Positions 28,732 through 37,378 of a stretch of 64,000 nucleotides of DNA are shown piece after piece (position 1 is the first letter of the stretch; every line of letters begins with the position of its first letter). Under the pieces are notes generated by a model that saw nothing but the letters and a program-made list of their open reading frames with translations, did no database searches and was not told the origin of the DNA. The DNA lies in NCBI GenBank assembly GCA_965218555.1, contig OZ244625.1:1240001-1304000 (forward strand), read 5' to 3'. A program made the translations under genes and the position numbers. Source of the DNA: JAPPLB01 sp965218555 (GTDB lineage Bacteria; Acidobacteriota; Terriglobia; Bryobacterales; UBA6623).

Positions 28732-29025
28732 ATGCGACTGCGCGCCACGCGTGACCGGCTGAAGATCGAGCACTCGATCATCGAAGGCTTGCGACGCGTG
28801 CTGGAAGACCTTCTCGAACAGAACCCGGAGATTCGATCGATCATCCCCGGCACGATCAAGCCGGTTCGCAAGGCGCGCGGCAAGATCAAGATCCGAGTCA
28901 CAACCCCGACGCTAACGGGATGGAAGGGCATTGCTCTTGCCGCGGGCGCTCGGCAAGAGCTGTTCATTACGACGGCGCTCTCAGAAGAAGAACTCGCATC
29001 GCGAATCGCAGTCGTCCTGGAGTAA
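28732..29025 (+). CDS. DUF2103-like small protein
   Basis: A 97-residue protein with LKIEHSIIEGLRRVLEDLL, IRSIIPGTIKPVRKARGKI and GWKGIALAAGARQELFITT. This order resembles DUF2103 (predicted metal-binding), whose biochemical role is unknown. It is the last of three short same-strand genes, and a MITE-like repeat begins three bases after its stop. Confidence 0.6.
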   Translation: MRLRATRDRLKIEHSIIEGLRRVLEDLLEQNPEIRSIIPGTIKPVRKARGKIKIRVTTPTLTGWKGIALAAGARQELFITTALSEEELASRIAVVLE

Positions 29026-29028
29026 TTC

Positions 29029-29240
29029 CTATAGCCCGTTGCAAAAGTCCCGTGGTACGAAGGAAAAAGCGAACGACAAAGCCGACGGCCGCAAACGTCC
29101 GTCGCCCGAAGGGTTACGCGCCGCTTCCGGCCGGCTGTGCGGAGAGTGCGTCACTGCGTTCCTGGAGCGGCCACGCGTTACGCAATCGGCCCCAAGGCGC
29201 GTAACGCCGCCTGCGTGACTTTTATCACGGGCTGCTATAG
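29029..29240. repeat. MITE-like repeat with terminal inverted repeats, full copy
   Basis: A 212-bp element whose ends are inverted: left CTATAGCCCGTTGCAAAAGT, right (minus strand) CTATAGCAGCCCGTGATAAA. A second, diverged copy lies at 53813-54140 and a partial one at 19433-19522. Between the ends lies GC-rich non-coding sequence. No transposase is present, so it would move by using a related enzyme. Its right tip overlaps the last codons of the amidohydrolase gene. Confidence 0.7.
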
Positions 29241-30062
29241 CCCGTACGCTTCAACGGCCGTCCCGTCCCAGAAACGCTCCTGTTCGGAATCACTCAGGCG
29301 CGCAACGTATTTCTCGACGAGCCGGAACCAGCGCTCGTATGAGGTCGCCAGCAGGCACATGGGCCAGTCCGAGCCAAACATCAGACGCTTCGGACCGAAT
29401 ACGGAAAATACGGTGTCGAAGTACGGCGTGAGCTGCTCTTCAGTCCACGCGCCCCAGTCCGCCTCGGTCGCCATGCCCGAGACTTTGCAGTAGACGTTGG
29501 GCCGCTGCGCAAGTTGTGTGATATTCGTCTGCCAGGGCTCAAGCAAGCCCTTCTTGATGCGCGGTTTGGCGACGTGGTCAAGAACAAAAACCTGCTGCGG
29601 GTGCCGATCGACGAACTGCAGCGTCTGCGGCAGATGCCGCTCGAAGATCAGGATGTCATAGGCCAGACCGAAGTCCTTGAGCAGCGCAACCCCCCGATTG
29701 AAGTCGTCGCGCAGCACATAGTGGTCGTCCGGCTCGTCTTGCAAGACATGGCGCACCCCCTTCAACTCGTCTCGATCAGCGAACATCTCTATGTCTGCCC
29801 GCACGGAATCGCTCACAAGCGGGACCCAGCCCACCACCCCGCGGATGAAGTCGTGCTCCTGCGCCCATGAAAGCAGGTCTTCGGTCTCTGCCAGAGTCTG
29901 TCTTGCCTGCACCGATACGACTCCGTCAATGCCGACTTCGGCGATCTCCCGCTTGAGATCGAGCGGAAGGAAACTGCGGCGAATCGTCCGCATGTCGTCG
30001 TGGATCCAACCGTATTCCGATTGGGAATAGCGCCAAAAATGGTGATGAGAGTCGCTCTTCAT
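29235..30062 (-). CDS. Amidohydrolase (L-fucono/rhamnono-lactonase type)
   Basis: A 275-residue amidohydrolase-2 family protein with the metal-site HHHFW at the start, FVLDHVAKP in the middle, and GSDWPM near the end. Close relatives hydrolyse sugar lactones such as L-fucono-1,5-lactone. The neighbour AKR could produce the lactone by oxidising a sugar, so a non-phosphorylated deoxysugar pathway is inferred. The stop codon TAG and the preceding Leu codon (CTATAG) coincide with the tip of the MITE-like repeat, so the insertion preserved the end of the gene. Confidence 0.8.
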   Translation of the reverse strand: MKSDSHHHFWRYSQSEYGWIHDDMRTIRRSFLPLDLKREIAEVGIDGVVSVQARQTLAETEDLLSWAQEHDFIRGVVGWVPLVSDSVRADIEMFADRDELKGVRHVLQDEPDDHYVLRDDFNRGVALLKDFGLAYDILIFERHLPQTLQFVDRHPQQVFVLDHVAKPRIKKGLLEPWQTNITQLAQRPNVYCKVSGMATEADWGAWTEEQLTPYFDTVFSVFGPKRLMFGSDWPMCLLATSYERWFRLVEKYVARLSDSEQERFWDGTAVEAYGL

Positions 30063-30407
30063 GGTTCCGGTACGATGCCGCCGGCTCGTCGAGCTGGCCG
30101 ATCACACAAGGATATACTGCATCGCGAGCCGGTTTTCGGGAGTCAAGCCGGGCGAAGGTGATTCGAAAAACGTGGCAGCCCTGAAGACAGTTCCGGCAGC
30201 GGCTCCCCTACCTCTGTCCGGTGCGTCCTGCGGCCAAGTGGGCTGGAATCCGTTATGGCGCCCGTAAAAGATCGAGCAATCCGCCGCACCGGCGCTGAGC
30301 GCATCCAGGAATCTTCTCGCTGCGCAAGGCGACGGGTGGTCATTGGAGTGACCCTCATCGGGGTTGGGATGGTCGCCCTGTTCTCGGCGCTTGCCACCCG
30401 CCTGGAT
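30063..30407. other. Gap without a convincing gene
   Basis: Reading frames exist on both strands but lack family motifs and look like shadows of the flanking genes. I see no hairpin terminator or repeat of note. It is the spacer between the aldo-keto reductase and amidohydrolase genes on the minus strand. Confidence 0.5.
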
Positions 30408-31373
30408 CTACTCTTGCTGCTTGCCCCCGACGCGGTGGGGATAGTCCTGGTTCTCGGGATGCCCGCTCGGCCAAATGTGATGCAAGACCGGTGCGGCAAG
30501 AGCATCGATCTCCGCAAGCAGCTCAGGATCGCTGGTCTCGTCGAAAATCTCCAGGTTCTGTCGTACCTGTTCGACCGTTGCCAGGCCGACGAGCGTCGTC
30601 GAGATGTACGGGTGGTTCAGACAGAAACGCAGCGCCACCTTCGGGGCCAGCTTGCCCCGCGCCTCGCACAGCTCCACGACTTTGCGGCCGATCTCCTTGA
30701 CCTCGGGCGCGGCCGGATGCCACTCCGGCGCCCCCAGCGGCGTAAGGATGCGTAAATGCAGCGGTGAGGCGTTGATCAGACCGATGCCCCGCTCCTTGGC
30801 GAACGGCGTCATCAGGTCGTCCAGGTCGCGAGCCATGAGATTGTAGCGGGCATAGGACAGAATCGTATCCACGGGCGCGGCCTCAGCCACGCGCCGCAAA
30901 GCCTTGAGCTGGAGTCCTGTAATGCCGATGTAGCGGGCTTTGCCGGCCTGTTGCACCTTGCGAGCAGCCGGAACCGCCTCTTCGATCACTTGCCGCAGGT
31001 CACCGAATTCGATGTCGTGGATCTGATAGAGATCGACATAATCCGTTCCTAGCCGCCGTAGTGATCGATCGATGCTCTGCTCGACGCGCTTCGCGGAGAA
31101 ATCGAAGTCATCCAGTCCGTATCGCGAACACTTGGTTGCGATCAAGACTTCCTGCCGCCGCCCTCCCAACGCCTTGCCGAGCCGCTCTTCCGACAGCGTC
31201 CGGCCATAGTAGGGCGCTGTGTCGAAGAAGTTGATTCCGTGGTCGATGGCGAAGTGGACGGCACGTTCACCTTCACCCTCGTCGATGGCGCCGTACTCAC
31301 CGCCAAGCGGCGCCGCTCCGAATCCGAGGACGGAGATTTCGAGATCGGTTTGACCAAGTCGTTTGCGCTGCAC
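30408..31373 (-). CDS. Aldo/keto reductase (L-galactose dehydrogenase-like)
   Basis: A 321-residue aldo/keto reductase. It starts MQRKRLGQTDLEISVLGFG. The catalytic residues are in FFDTAPYYG (Asp and Tyr), ATKCSR (Lys) and LYQIHDIE (His). The sequence resembles plant and bacterial L-galactose/L-fucose dehydrogenase-type AKRs that oxidise a sugar with NAD(P)+. The neighbouring amidohydrolase fits the next, lactone-opening step. The substrate is inferred and not proven. It diverges from the degP gene. Confidence 0.82.
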   Translation of the reverse strand: MQRKRLGQTDLEISVLGFGAAPLGGEYGAIDEGEGERAVHFAIDHGINFFDTAPYYGRTLSEERLGKALGGRRQEVLIATKCSRYGLDDFDFSAKRVEQSIDRSLRRLGTDYVDLYQIHDIEFGDLRQVIEEAVPAARKVQQAGKARYIGITGLQLKALRRVAEAAPVDTILSYARYNLMARDLDDLMTPFAKERGIGLINASPLHLRILTPLGAPEWHPAAPEVKEIGRKVVELCEARGKLAPKVALRFCLNHPYISTTLVGLATVEQVRQNLEIFDETSDPELLAEIDALAAPVLHHIWPSGHPENQDYPHRVGGKQQE

Positions 31374-31414
31374 GGGTTAACCAGGGGACGCTGCGCCGCG
31401 GCCCTCGGGCTGAC

Positions 31415-31439
31415 TAGTATAGTGCGTCCGGCAGATTGC
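31415..31439. repeat. Solo IS630-type terminal repeat
   Basis: The 25 bases starting CTAGTATAGTGCGTCC match the left end of the IS630 element at 48600 (CTAGAGTAGTGCGTC and then AAGCAGATTG) at 21 of 25 positions. No transposase is nearby, so this is a solo end or a MITE fragment. It lies in the intergenic space between the divergent AKR and degP genes. Confidence 0.55.
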
Positions 31440-31617
31440 AACTGTTGGAGTGCGGCTGGCCGCGGGATGCTATCCGGAACGGAGCCGCGTGCGTCCAACA
31501 AACAAAGAACGAAAGAGACGGAAGTCGATGATATGAAACTGAAAGAAAGGAACCTGCGTCCCTAGCCATAGACACAGTCATATTTCCAACAAATCTGTGA
31601 TTGAGGAGGCTTGTGGT

Positions 31618-33105
31618 ATGTTTTTGCCGGCTTTGAAGCATCGGATTCTCGCGGTCACTGGAGCATGCACTCTCATTTTTGCCCTTGCGGCCGTGATCGG
31701 TACTGATCTGCTCCCTGGATCGGCCTATGGCAAGACCGTTCCTACCATTCCCGCTCTGGCGGCGTCAGTCGAGCCCAACCCTGACGCGAGCCGGATCCCC
31801 GAAACAGGCACGTTTGCTCCCACCATCAAAAAGGCGTCACCCGCCGTTGTGAGCATCACCGTGTCGAGGATGGAGCGCAGCCCGGCGGCCCGCGGGGATT
31901 TTCGTGCACCGTTTTTCAGCCCCGGCTTCGGGCCGTTTCCCGAAGAGGGCTTCCCGCGCCAGCGCCAAGGTTCCGGATCGGGCGTCATCATCAATGAGGA
32001 GGGCTATATCGTTACGAATCACCACGTCATTGAAGGAGCCGACGAAATCAAGGTCCACCTCGCGGACAAACGGAGCTTCGACGCGGAGTTGATCGGGGCG
32101 GATGAGAAGACGGACATCGCCGTTCTCAAGGTCAAGGCGAGGAATCTCCCGGTGCTGCCTCTGGGCAACTCGGACGACGTCGAAATCGGCGATATCGTCC
32201 TGGCGATCGGCAATCCGTTCGGCATCGGCCAGACAGTTACGATGGGCATTGTCGGCGCGACCGGACGCGGCGACCTCGGGATCAAGCACTACGAGGACTT
32301 CATCCAGACGGACGCCGCCATCAATCCCGGGAACTCCGGCGGCGCCCTGATCAACGTGCGCGGCGAACTGGTGGGCATCAACACCGCTATTCTCGCGCGG
32401 GGCGGCGGGGGCAATCAGGGTGTGGGGTTCGCCGTTCCTGTGAACCTGACGCACCACGTGATGACGCAGCTTGTTGATCGCGGACGCGTCGTCCGCGGTT
32501 ACCTCGGTGTCCGCATTCAGGATCTGGACCCGAAGATGGCAAAGGCATTCGACCTTCCCGATGCACGAGGCGCCCTTGTGAGCTCGGTTCAGCCGGACAG
32601 TCCCGCCGCGGATGCCGGTCTCGAACAAGGCGACGTGATCATCGGCATGGACGGCACGAAGTTCGACGACGCCCGCGAGCTGCGTCTCGGCATCGCTACC
32701 GAGCAGCCGGGCTCGACTTTACGGCTGGCGGTGATCCGCAATGGCGATGAGCGCACGATCCCGGTCCGACTCGGAGAATTCCCCGAGGAGAATCCCGGCC
32801 GTGAGCAATCCTCCCATGGAGGATCTTCCTCGATGGGGCTCTCTGTTGACGAGCTGACGCCGGCAGTCGCCCGCCAATTGGAACTTCCCACGGGGATCAG
32901 AGGCGTGGTTGTCGTCAATGTAAAGCCTGGCAGCCCGTCTGCCGAAGCAGGCCTGCGGCGGGGCGACGTGATCCGAGAAGTCGCTCGCAAACCGGTGGTC
33001 GGGATGGCGGACTTCCATCGAGCGTTTCGGGAAACCGACGATAATGTGCTGCTTTTGGTCCAACGCGGCGAAAATCCCTTCTTCGTCGTGCTGCAAACAA
33101 AGTGA
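31618..33105 (+). CDS. degP: Periplasmic serine endoprotease, DegP/HtrA type
   Basis: A 495-residue protease with an N-terminal hydrophobic segment, a trypsin-like domain (His in NHHVIEGAD, Asp in KTDIAVLKV, Ser in NPGNSGGALI) and two PDZ domains (GYLGVRIQDLDPKMAKAF and the C-terminal GLRRGDVIREVARK). It degrades or refolds damaged envelope proteins. I chose the ATG at 31618 because it follows GAGGAGG by seven bases; the frame begins at 31597. A hairpin lies after the stop and a short conserved hypothetical gene follows. Confidence 0.94.
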   Translation: MFLPALKHRILAVTGACTLIFALAAVIGTDLLPGSAYGKTVPTIPALAASVEPNPDASRIPETGTFAPTIKKASPAVVSITVSRMERSPAARGDFRAPFFSPGFGPFPEEGFPRQRQGSGSGVIINEEGYIVTNHHVIEGADEIKVHLADKRSFDAELIGADEKTDIAVLKVKARNLPVLPLGNSDDVEIGDIVLAIGNPFGIGQTVTMGIVGATGRGDLGIKHYEDFIQTDAAINPGNSGGALINVRGELVGINTAILARGGGGNQGVGFAVPVNLTHHVMTQLVDRGRVVRGYLGVRIQDLDPKMAKAFDLPDARGALVSSVQPDSPAADAGLEQGDVIIGMDGTKFDDARELRLGIATEQPGSTLRLAVIRNGDERTIPVRLGEFPEENPGREQSSHGGSSSMGLSVDELTPAVARQLELPTGIRGVVVVNVKPGSPSAEAGLRRGDVIREVARKPVVGMADFHRAFRETDDNVLLLVQRGENPFFVVLQTK

Positions 33106-33119
33106 GCAACGATTCTTGT

Positions 33120-33141
33120 GGGCGGGTCGAAAGGCCCGCCC
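33120..33141 (+). repeat. Hairpin after degP
   Basis: A 7-bp stem GGGCGGG / CCCGCCC with the loop TCGAAAGG begins 15 bases after the degP stop. There is no strong T-run, so termination is uncertain; it is similar in style to the GC-rich palindrome at 16424-16441. Confidence 0.45.
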
Positions 33142-33258
33142 TGCAGTGCAAAAAGTCCGAGCGTTCCCTCAAAGGCCAAGTCAGAAGAGTCAGCCGGTCT
33201 TGTTGACGCCTGCTTGTAGACAGACCCACAATACAAGTGAAGGGGAAAAGGAGACCGA

Positions 33259-33696
33259 ATGGCGGTTCACGGAACAACAAAGCTGCTTTTTGTCTTCTGT
33301 CTTGCCGCGGCATCCGTGCCGCTAGTGGGTCAGAGGCCTTCGAGTGAAAAGAATCTCGAGACCGACACCGTCTCCCGCGGCCCGGCAACTCCCCTGAATC
33401 GGCAGGCCTCCGTTCTTGACATCATCAAGGTCAAGGGTTCGATCGGCAAGGTTGATCTGGAAAAGCGCAGCGTCACCGTCATGCCCCAAGGAAAGAAGGC
33501 CGGCGGCGAAGTCGAACTCACTTTCCCTCAGCCGCGAGGCCGCGAGCAAATCAAAGTCTCGAAGAAGGCCGCCAAGCGCTTGGGCAAAAAGGACATCGAG
33601 TTGGAGGAATTGAAGCCCGGCACCTCCGTGCGGCTCCAATATTATCCAAGCCTGCAACAGGTCATGGAGTTAATCGTCAATCAGCCGACCGGCTGA
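33259..33696 (+). CDS. Secreted short protein of unknown function
   Basis: A 145-residue protein with a signal segment (LLFVFCLAAASVPLVGQ), then a basic, polar body with LDIIKVKGSIGKVDLEKRS and FPQPRGREQIKVSKKAAKRL. The ATG follows AAGGAG by several bases. I do not recognise the family. It is downstream of degP on the same strand, so a role in the envelope stress response is conceivable but not shown. Confidence 0.6.
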   Translation: MAVHGTTKLLFVFCLAAASVPLVGQRPSSEKNLETDTVSRGPATPLNRQASVLDIIKVKGSIGKVDLEKRSVTVMPQGKKAGGEVELTFPQPRGREQIKVSKKAAKRLGKKDIELEELKPGTSVRLQYYPSLQQVMELIVNQPTG

Positions 33697-33722
33697 GGGC
33701 TCACTAAGCGGCATTCCTCACC

Positions 33723-33744
33723 AGAGGGCCGTCAAGACGAGGCG
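33723..33744 (+). repeat. 22-bp dispersed repeat, copy 2
   Basis: The core AGAGGGCCGTCAAGACGAGG matches 11490-11511 with one mismatch. It lies 40 bases before the start of the DapA-like gene. Confidence 0.5.
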
Positions 33745-33784
33745 AGGCTTCCATTGGATAGGCGGCTGCAATAATGGTGGCTCC

Positions 33785-34660
33785 ATGCGGCTCAGAGGCA
33801 TCTTCGTCTGTCTGACAACACCTTTCGACCATCGCGGAAGCGTCTATGTTGCCAAGGTCCGCCACAACATTGAGCTGTTCGATAGAACCACTGTTTCCGG
33901 ATATGTCGTGGGCGCGGCAGAAGGGGAAGCAGCATTGTTGTCGCACGAAGAGAGGGTCGCACTGTGGGAAACGTCTTCCGCCTCGGGCACCGAGAAGATT
34001 CTCGTGCCGGCGGTGGATGCGCCCTCCGTGCATGAGACTCTGGAATTGATCGGCCGCGCCTCTGAAATGGGTTTTGAGAGCGCCCTGCTTCAAGTGCCGA
34101 GCGGGTCCGCTCAGGGTCTGGTGCACATTGAGACACAGGCGCTCTTCGTTCGTGCGGTGGCGGACCACTCGCCTCTGCCGTTGATTGTTTCCAGCGAGTG
34201 GCGCCCGGGTGGGCGGCTGAGTCCCGAGAGGCTCGGCTCACTCAGTAAACATCCGCGGGTTATGGGATTGCGAGTCGTGACCGATGACACCGATTACTTC
34301 GGCGCCTGCCTGCGAGCCAGCCGGGGCGGCGCTGACGTCATTGCCGGTTGCGCTTCGCTTCTCGCCCAAGGCCTGGCAGAAGGAGCTACGGCGGCCATGA
34401 CTGCTTTCTCGGCGGTGGCGCCGTATCTCTGCCTCTCGATCGAAGAGGCAGTGCGTACGCGAGAATTCAATGCGGCGAACGACTTGCAGGGAGTCGCCAT
34501 GCCGGCAATCCACACGATTCGGAAGTTCGGGATTCCCGGCCTCAAGGCGGCCTCGGACCTGCAGGGCTACTACGGCGGCGTTCCGCGACTGCCGTTGACG
34601 CCGTTGGGCCTGGCGGCAAAGGCCGAGATTGCAGCGGCCCTGCAGAACATCAAGAGTTGA
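33785..34660 (+). CDS. DHDPS-like barrel lacking the Schiff-base lysine
   Basis: A 291-residue DapA-like (beta/alpha) barrel: RLRGIFVCLTTPF at the N-terminus and RKFGIPGLKAASDLQGYYGG at the C-terminus. The site normally holding the Schiff-base lysine reads VMGLRVVTDD, with Arg near residue 163, and the YNxP tyrosine region reads LIVSSEWRPGG. A normal aldolase mechanism is therefore not supported. It might be a non-catalytic or differently acting homologue. It is monocistronic. A 22-bp repeat lies just before it. Confidence 0.8.
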   Translation: MRLRGIFVCLTTPFDHRGSVYVAKVRHNIELFDRTTVSGYVVGAAEGEAALLSHEERVALWETSSASGTEKILVPAVDAPSVHETLELIGRASEMGFESALLQVPSGSAQGLVHIETQALFVRAVADHSPLPLIVSSEWRPGGRLSPERLGSLSKHPRVMGLRVVTDDTDYFGACLRASRGGADVIAGCASLLAQGLAEGATAAMTAFSAVAPYLCLSIEEAVRTREFNAANDLQGVAMPAIHTIRKFGIPGLKAASDLQGYYGGVPRLPLTPLGLAAKAEIAAALQNIKS

Positions 34661-34669
34661 GCTCTCCGC

Positions 34670-35116
34670 TCAAAGTGACCGCTCGGCCAACTCGCCCACC
34701 AAGGGTAGAGAGTACCGCTCACCCCGGCTGGTCTTGACAATCATGAAGATCCAAACTCCGATCAGCAGCAATTGCAGCAGAAAACCTATCGGCAGATCGG
34801 GCCCCGGCATCTTTTCGAACCAAGGTCTGATGGCCCAATCTACCATCAGCCACGCGACAAAAAGATACAGCCCTTGGTACGCGTGGAAGCGAGTGACGCG
34901 GTCACTGCGAAACCGGGCCGAGGCCAAGATGTAGATGCCTACGATCCACCCCAAGCAGGGCAGATAGCTGAGAATCGCCGCCGCTTGGGGACTCAATCCC
35001 GATGACTCGCTGTGCGAACCCGGCCCATCGCTCGGCACCGGTTGCCGTGCGCCGCAGGCACGACAGAATACGTCGGTCGGCTGGGCCTTAGCTCCGCATT
35101 GCGTGCAAAACGGCAA
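34670..35116 (-). CDS. Zinc-ribbon membrane protein (DUF4870-like)
   Basis: A 148-residue protein beginning MPFCTQCGAKAQPTDVFCRA, a double zinc ribbon (CTQC and CRAC), followed by a membrane part with several hydrophobic segments (ILSYLPCLGWIVGIYIL, FLLQLLLIGVWIFMIV). The layout resembles zinc-ribbon DUF4870-type proteins. The function is unknown. It is convergent with the DapA-like gene. Confidence 0.72.
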   Translation of the reverse strand: MPFCTQCGAKAQPTDVFCRACGARQPVPSDGPGSHSESSGLSPQAAAILSYLPCLGWIVGIYILASARFRSDRVTRFHAYQGLYLFVAWLMVDWAIRPWFEKMPGPDLPIGFLLQLLLIGVWIFMIVKTSRGERYSLPLVGELAERSL

Positions 35117-35233
35117 CGATCTTTACTCTCCTAGCTGAGCATACGAACTCTCGTATCGTGATGTTCCAGCCTGCAGTGAGTAGCGGCTGTGTTTTCAGGC
35201 GCCGGAACCCCGGAGTGGCGCATGAGATTTCGG

Positions 35234-36805
35234 CTAGAGCGTCAATACCTGGTGATCATGACAGTCGGGTCGGACTGCCCTCTGCACCGACTTCACGAAG
35301 TCGGGACCGCAGCGCGCGTAGAACGAAAGTGCTGAATACAGGCGCTCCTGGGGGCGCCGCTCGGGATAGATCAAGTTGGCGAGATAGGCGGCGTCTCCCT
35401 GGGCGCGTGCATTACGCCGCAGGCTCTCCTGGGCTGCTTTGGAACGGATCTTGCTGAACTGGTAGAGCATCTTCTTGCTGGTGTTCTCAAGCGCGTGCCC
35501 CAGCGTGAGGTCGAAAGACGCGAGTTCCCGATGCACCTCGGCCAAGGCCTGCTCGATTCGGCTCTGGGTGTTTTCCAATTGTAGCTCCAAACCGGCAGGA
35601 ACCAGACTCCCCGCAATCTTTCCACGCAAATCCGCCGCTGTTTGCAAACAGTCGGTCGGGGCAAGTTGGTAGCGCTTGAGCAAACGGTCGGCTTTAGCAT
35701 CAAGGATGGTCAACGAGACCCGAGGTAACACGACGGGCATCCGGCCCAGTAGCCGGTTGTAGAGGACTTCCGCCTGAGCCAGATAGGCAATCTCGGACGG
35801 TCCCGCGATGTAAACGGCCGTGGGCAGCAGGAAATCTTGTGTCACCGGCCTCAGCAAGGCATTCGGGGAAAAGCACTGCGGGACTTTCGCCAGGGTATCG
35901 CGCATCCTCTCGACGGAACAGGCGCCATCGTCACCTTGGTAGCCTTCCGGCGAGCGCTTCAGAGCAATACGGCGGTTCTGATCGATGCGAAACAGCAGCG
36001 AGGTCTCAGGAGCAACGCGCACCTGTGCGTGATATCCGGCGTCCACAAGAGCTTGGCAGCGCTCGGAAAGCGCCTCGCTCAACTCCGGCTCCTGCCGCAG
36101 AGCAAGGTCGAACAGCGGGGCCGACAGCCTGCGGATGGCGGGGTCCATCGGGTCCAGGAAGATCAGGCCGGCGTCGCGAATCAACGAGTTGAGAAGACAC
36201 CGAAAGCCGTCGCAAAAAGAAACGCCGACAGGATATGCTCGTTCCACCAGATCGAAGGCTTGGTTTCCAAAAGGAAGCTCGGCAAGGTGAGCTCGCAACA
36301 GTTCGAGAACGCTGTCCGCAAGGACCACATCGCCTACCGGCTGGTTCTCGATGTGCGGCGCTTTGGCTTGCAGCCTCGCCGGCAGAGCGTTCGTGTCGTG
36401 AACCCACGCATGGTCGACCTCGGCGAGATCGTGATCCTCCGTGGCCAACCAAAACACGGCAACCGCGGGCTGTCCGCCCTCTCGCAGCCTCCGGGCGTGT
36501 TCCAGGGCGGTGAGTGCCTTGTAGAGTGTGAAGACGGGGCCGGTGTAGAGCCCGACCTGTTGACCCGTCGCCACGACGATCGTTTCCGAGCGGCTGAGCA
36601 GTTCAAGATTCGATGCGGTTGCTTCCCCCATTCCGCGGTTCTGTCGTCGGAGAGCCGCGACCAGGTCATGCCGATGTTGCGCCGGAAGGCTTGCTTGCCG
36701 GGCTGCTTGGTGAATTGCGTTCGTATCGGGTGGATGTTGATAGAACGCTTGGACGCGGTCGAACCGGTAAAGATAATCCGTGAAGAGCGCCGTCGAGCCC
36801 GGCAT
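35234..36805 (-). CDS. bshC: Bacillithiol biosynthesis cysteine-adding enzyme
   Basis: A 523-residue BshC homologue: the family block IVVATGQQVGLYTGPVFTLYK, FWLATEDHDLAEVDH and TAVYIAGPSEIAYLAQ. It adds cysteine to glucosaminyl-malate in the last step of bacillithiol synthesis. The frame is open to 37021, but the family's N-terminus starts near MPGSTALFTDYLYRF; the ATG at 36805 is preferred although its ribosome binding site is weak. BshA and BshB are not in this window. A yfiT/bstA-like gene (47947) would use bacillithiol. Confidence 0.9.
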   Translation of the reverse strand: MPGSTALFTDYLYRFDRVQAFYQHPPDTNAIHQAARQASLPAQHRHDLVAALRRQNRGMGEATASNLELLSRSETIVVATGQQVGLYTGPVFTLYKALTALEHARRLREGGQPAVAVFWLATEDHDLAEVDHAWVHDTNALPARLQAKAPHIENQPVGDVVLADSVLELLRAHLAELPFGNQAFDLVERAYPVGVSFCDGFRCLLNSLIRDAGLIFLDPMDPAIRRLSAPLFDLALRQEPELSEALSERCQALVDAGYHAQVRVAPETSLLFRIDQNRRIALKRSPEGYQGDDGACSVERMRDTLAKVPQCFSPNALLRPVTQDFLLPTAVYIAGPSEIAYLAQAEVLYNRLLGRMPVVLPRVSLTILDAKADRLLKRYQLAPTDCLQTAADLRGKIAGSLVPAGLELQLENTQSRIEQALAEVHRELASFDLTLGHALENTSKKMLYQFSKIRSKAAQESLRRNARAQGDAAYLANLIYPERRPQERLYSALSFYARCGPDFVKSVQRAVRPDCHDHQVLTL

Positions 36806-37378
36806 CTGAGTCTGCTTGAGGCAGACACTTTGAAGGTCGCTCAATCTCTTACACCTGTTGGTCTGGAATCCGTTGCCGGGGCGCTTGGTGCGGGTGGGGA
36901 AAGGGCGCTTGGCTCGCCTTGCCAAGGCGTCATGAGCTTGGGTGATACTCTCAGGATCAGAATAACAAATCGCCTTGAGCGAACCCGCGACAGTCCCGAT
37001 GAGACCGGACCTCTGCCTCAAAACCCTCAGAGCCGTTCCGGTGGAGCCACCTCAAGCCTTGTTGGAGACGCAGTCAACAAGGACTTGAGAGCTGCGTGGA
37101 CCGGAGCCCGCGCACTCAAGAACATGAGTCCTGCTAAAGAAAACTTCCTGGTTTACATCAGGTTCGGAGTAGCTGTGAGCATGTGGGGAAAAGAGGCCGC
37201 TTGCCCTCCAGCCTGCTGCAGCCGTCAGGTGACGAGCTGAGCAGGCTAGAATCGAGATCGTGCCGCAAGTTCCTGGGCGCTTCGGGACCGTGGGCACATC
37301 ATCCCCCGAAATGGACACCGGAACCGGAGTCTTCCGCGGGCCGTCCGTCACTACAGAGCTTTCTCGAAGGAGTGTGGT
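36806..37378. other. Long spacer between bshC and an outer-membrane protein gene
   Basis: I see no convincing gene. The open frames on both strands continue the frames of neighbours without family sequence. The minus-strand stretch near 36850-36900 is repetitive in appearance but does not fold into a recognisable tRNA. A GCAGGCTAGAATC at 37241-37253 matches part of the shared motif found at 11445 and 60374 and could be a -10 region for the gene at 37379. Confidence 0.5.

Noticed and set aside
30255..30755. Plus-strand ORF with a hydrophobic stretch opposite the aldo-keto reductase end
   Set aside because: It overlaps the real minus-strand gene and lacks a start signal or family match.
33120..33141. 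Rho-independent terminator after degP
   Set aside because: The stem is strong but no T-run follows; kept only as a hairpin.
36806..36960. Possible tRNA in the bshC upstream region
   Set aside because: No T-loop sequence or cloverleaf could be drawn on either strand.
35837..37240. Plus-strand ORF of 467 residues over bshC
   Set aside because: It lacks any recognisable domain and runs through the spacer; BshC on the minus strand is well supported.
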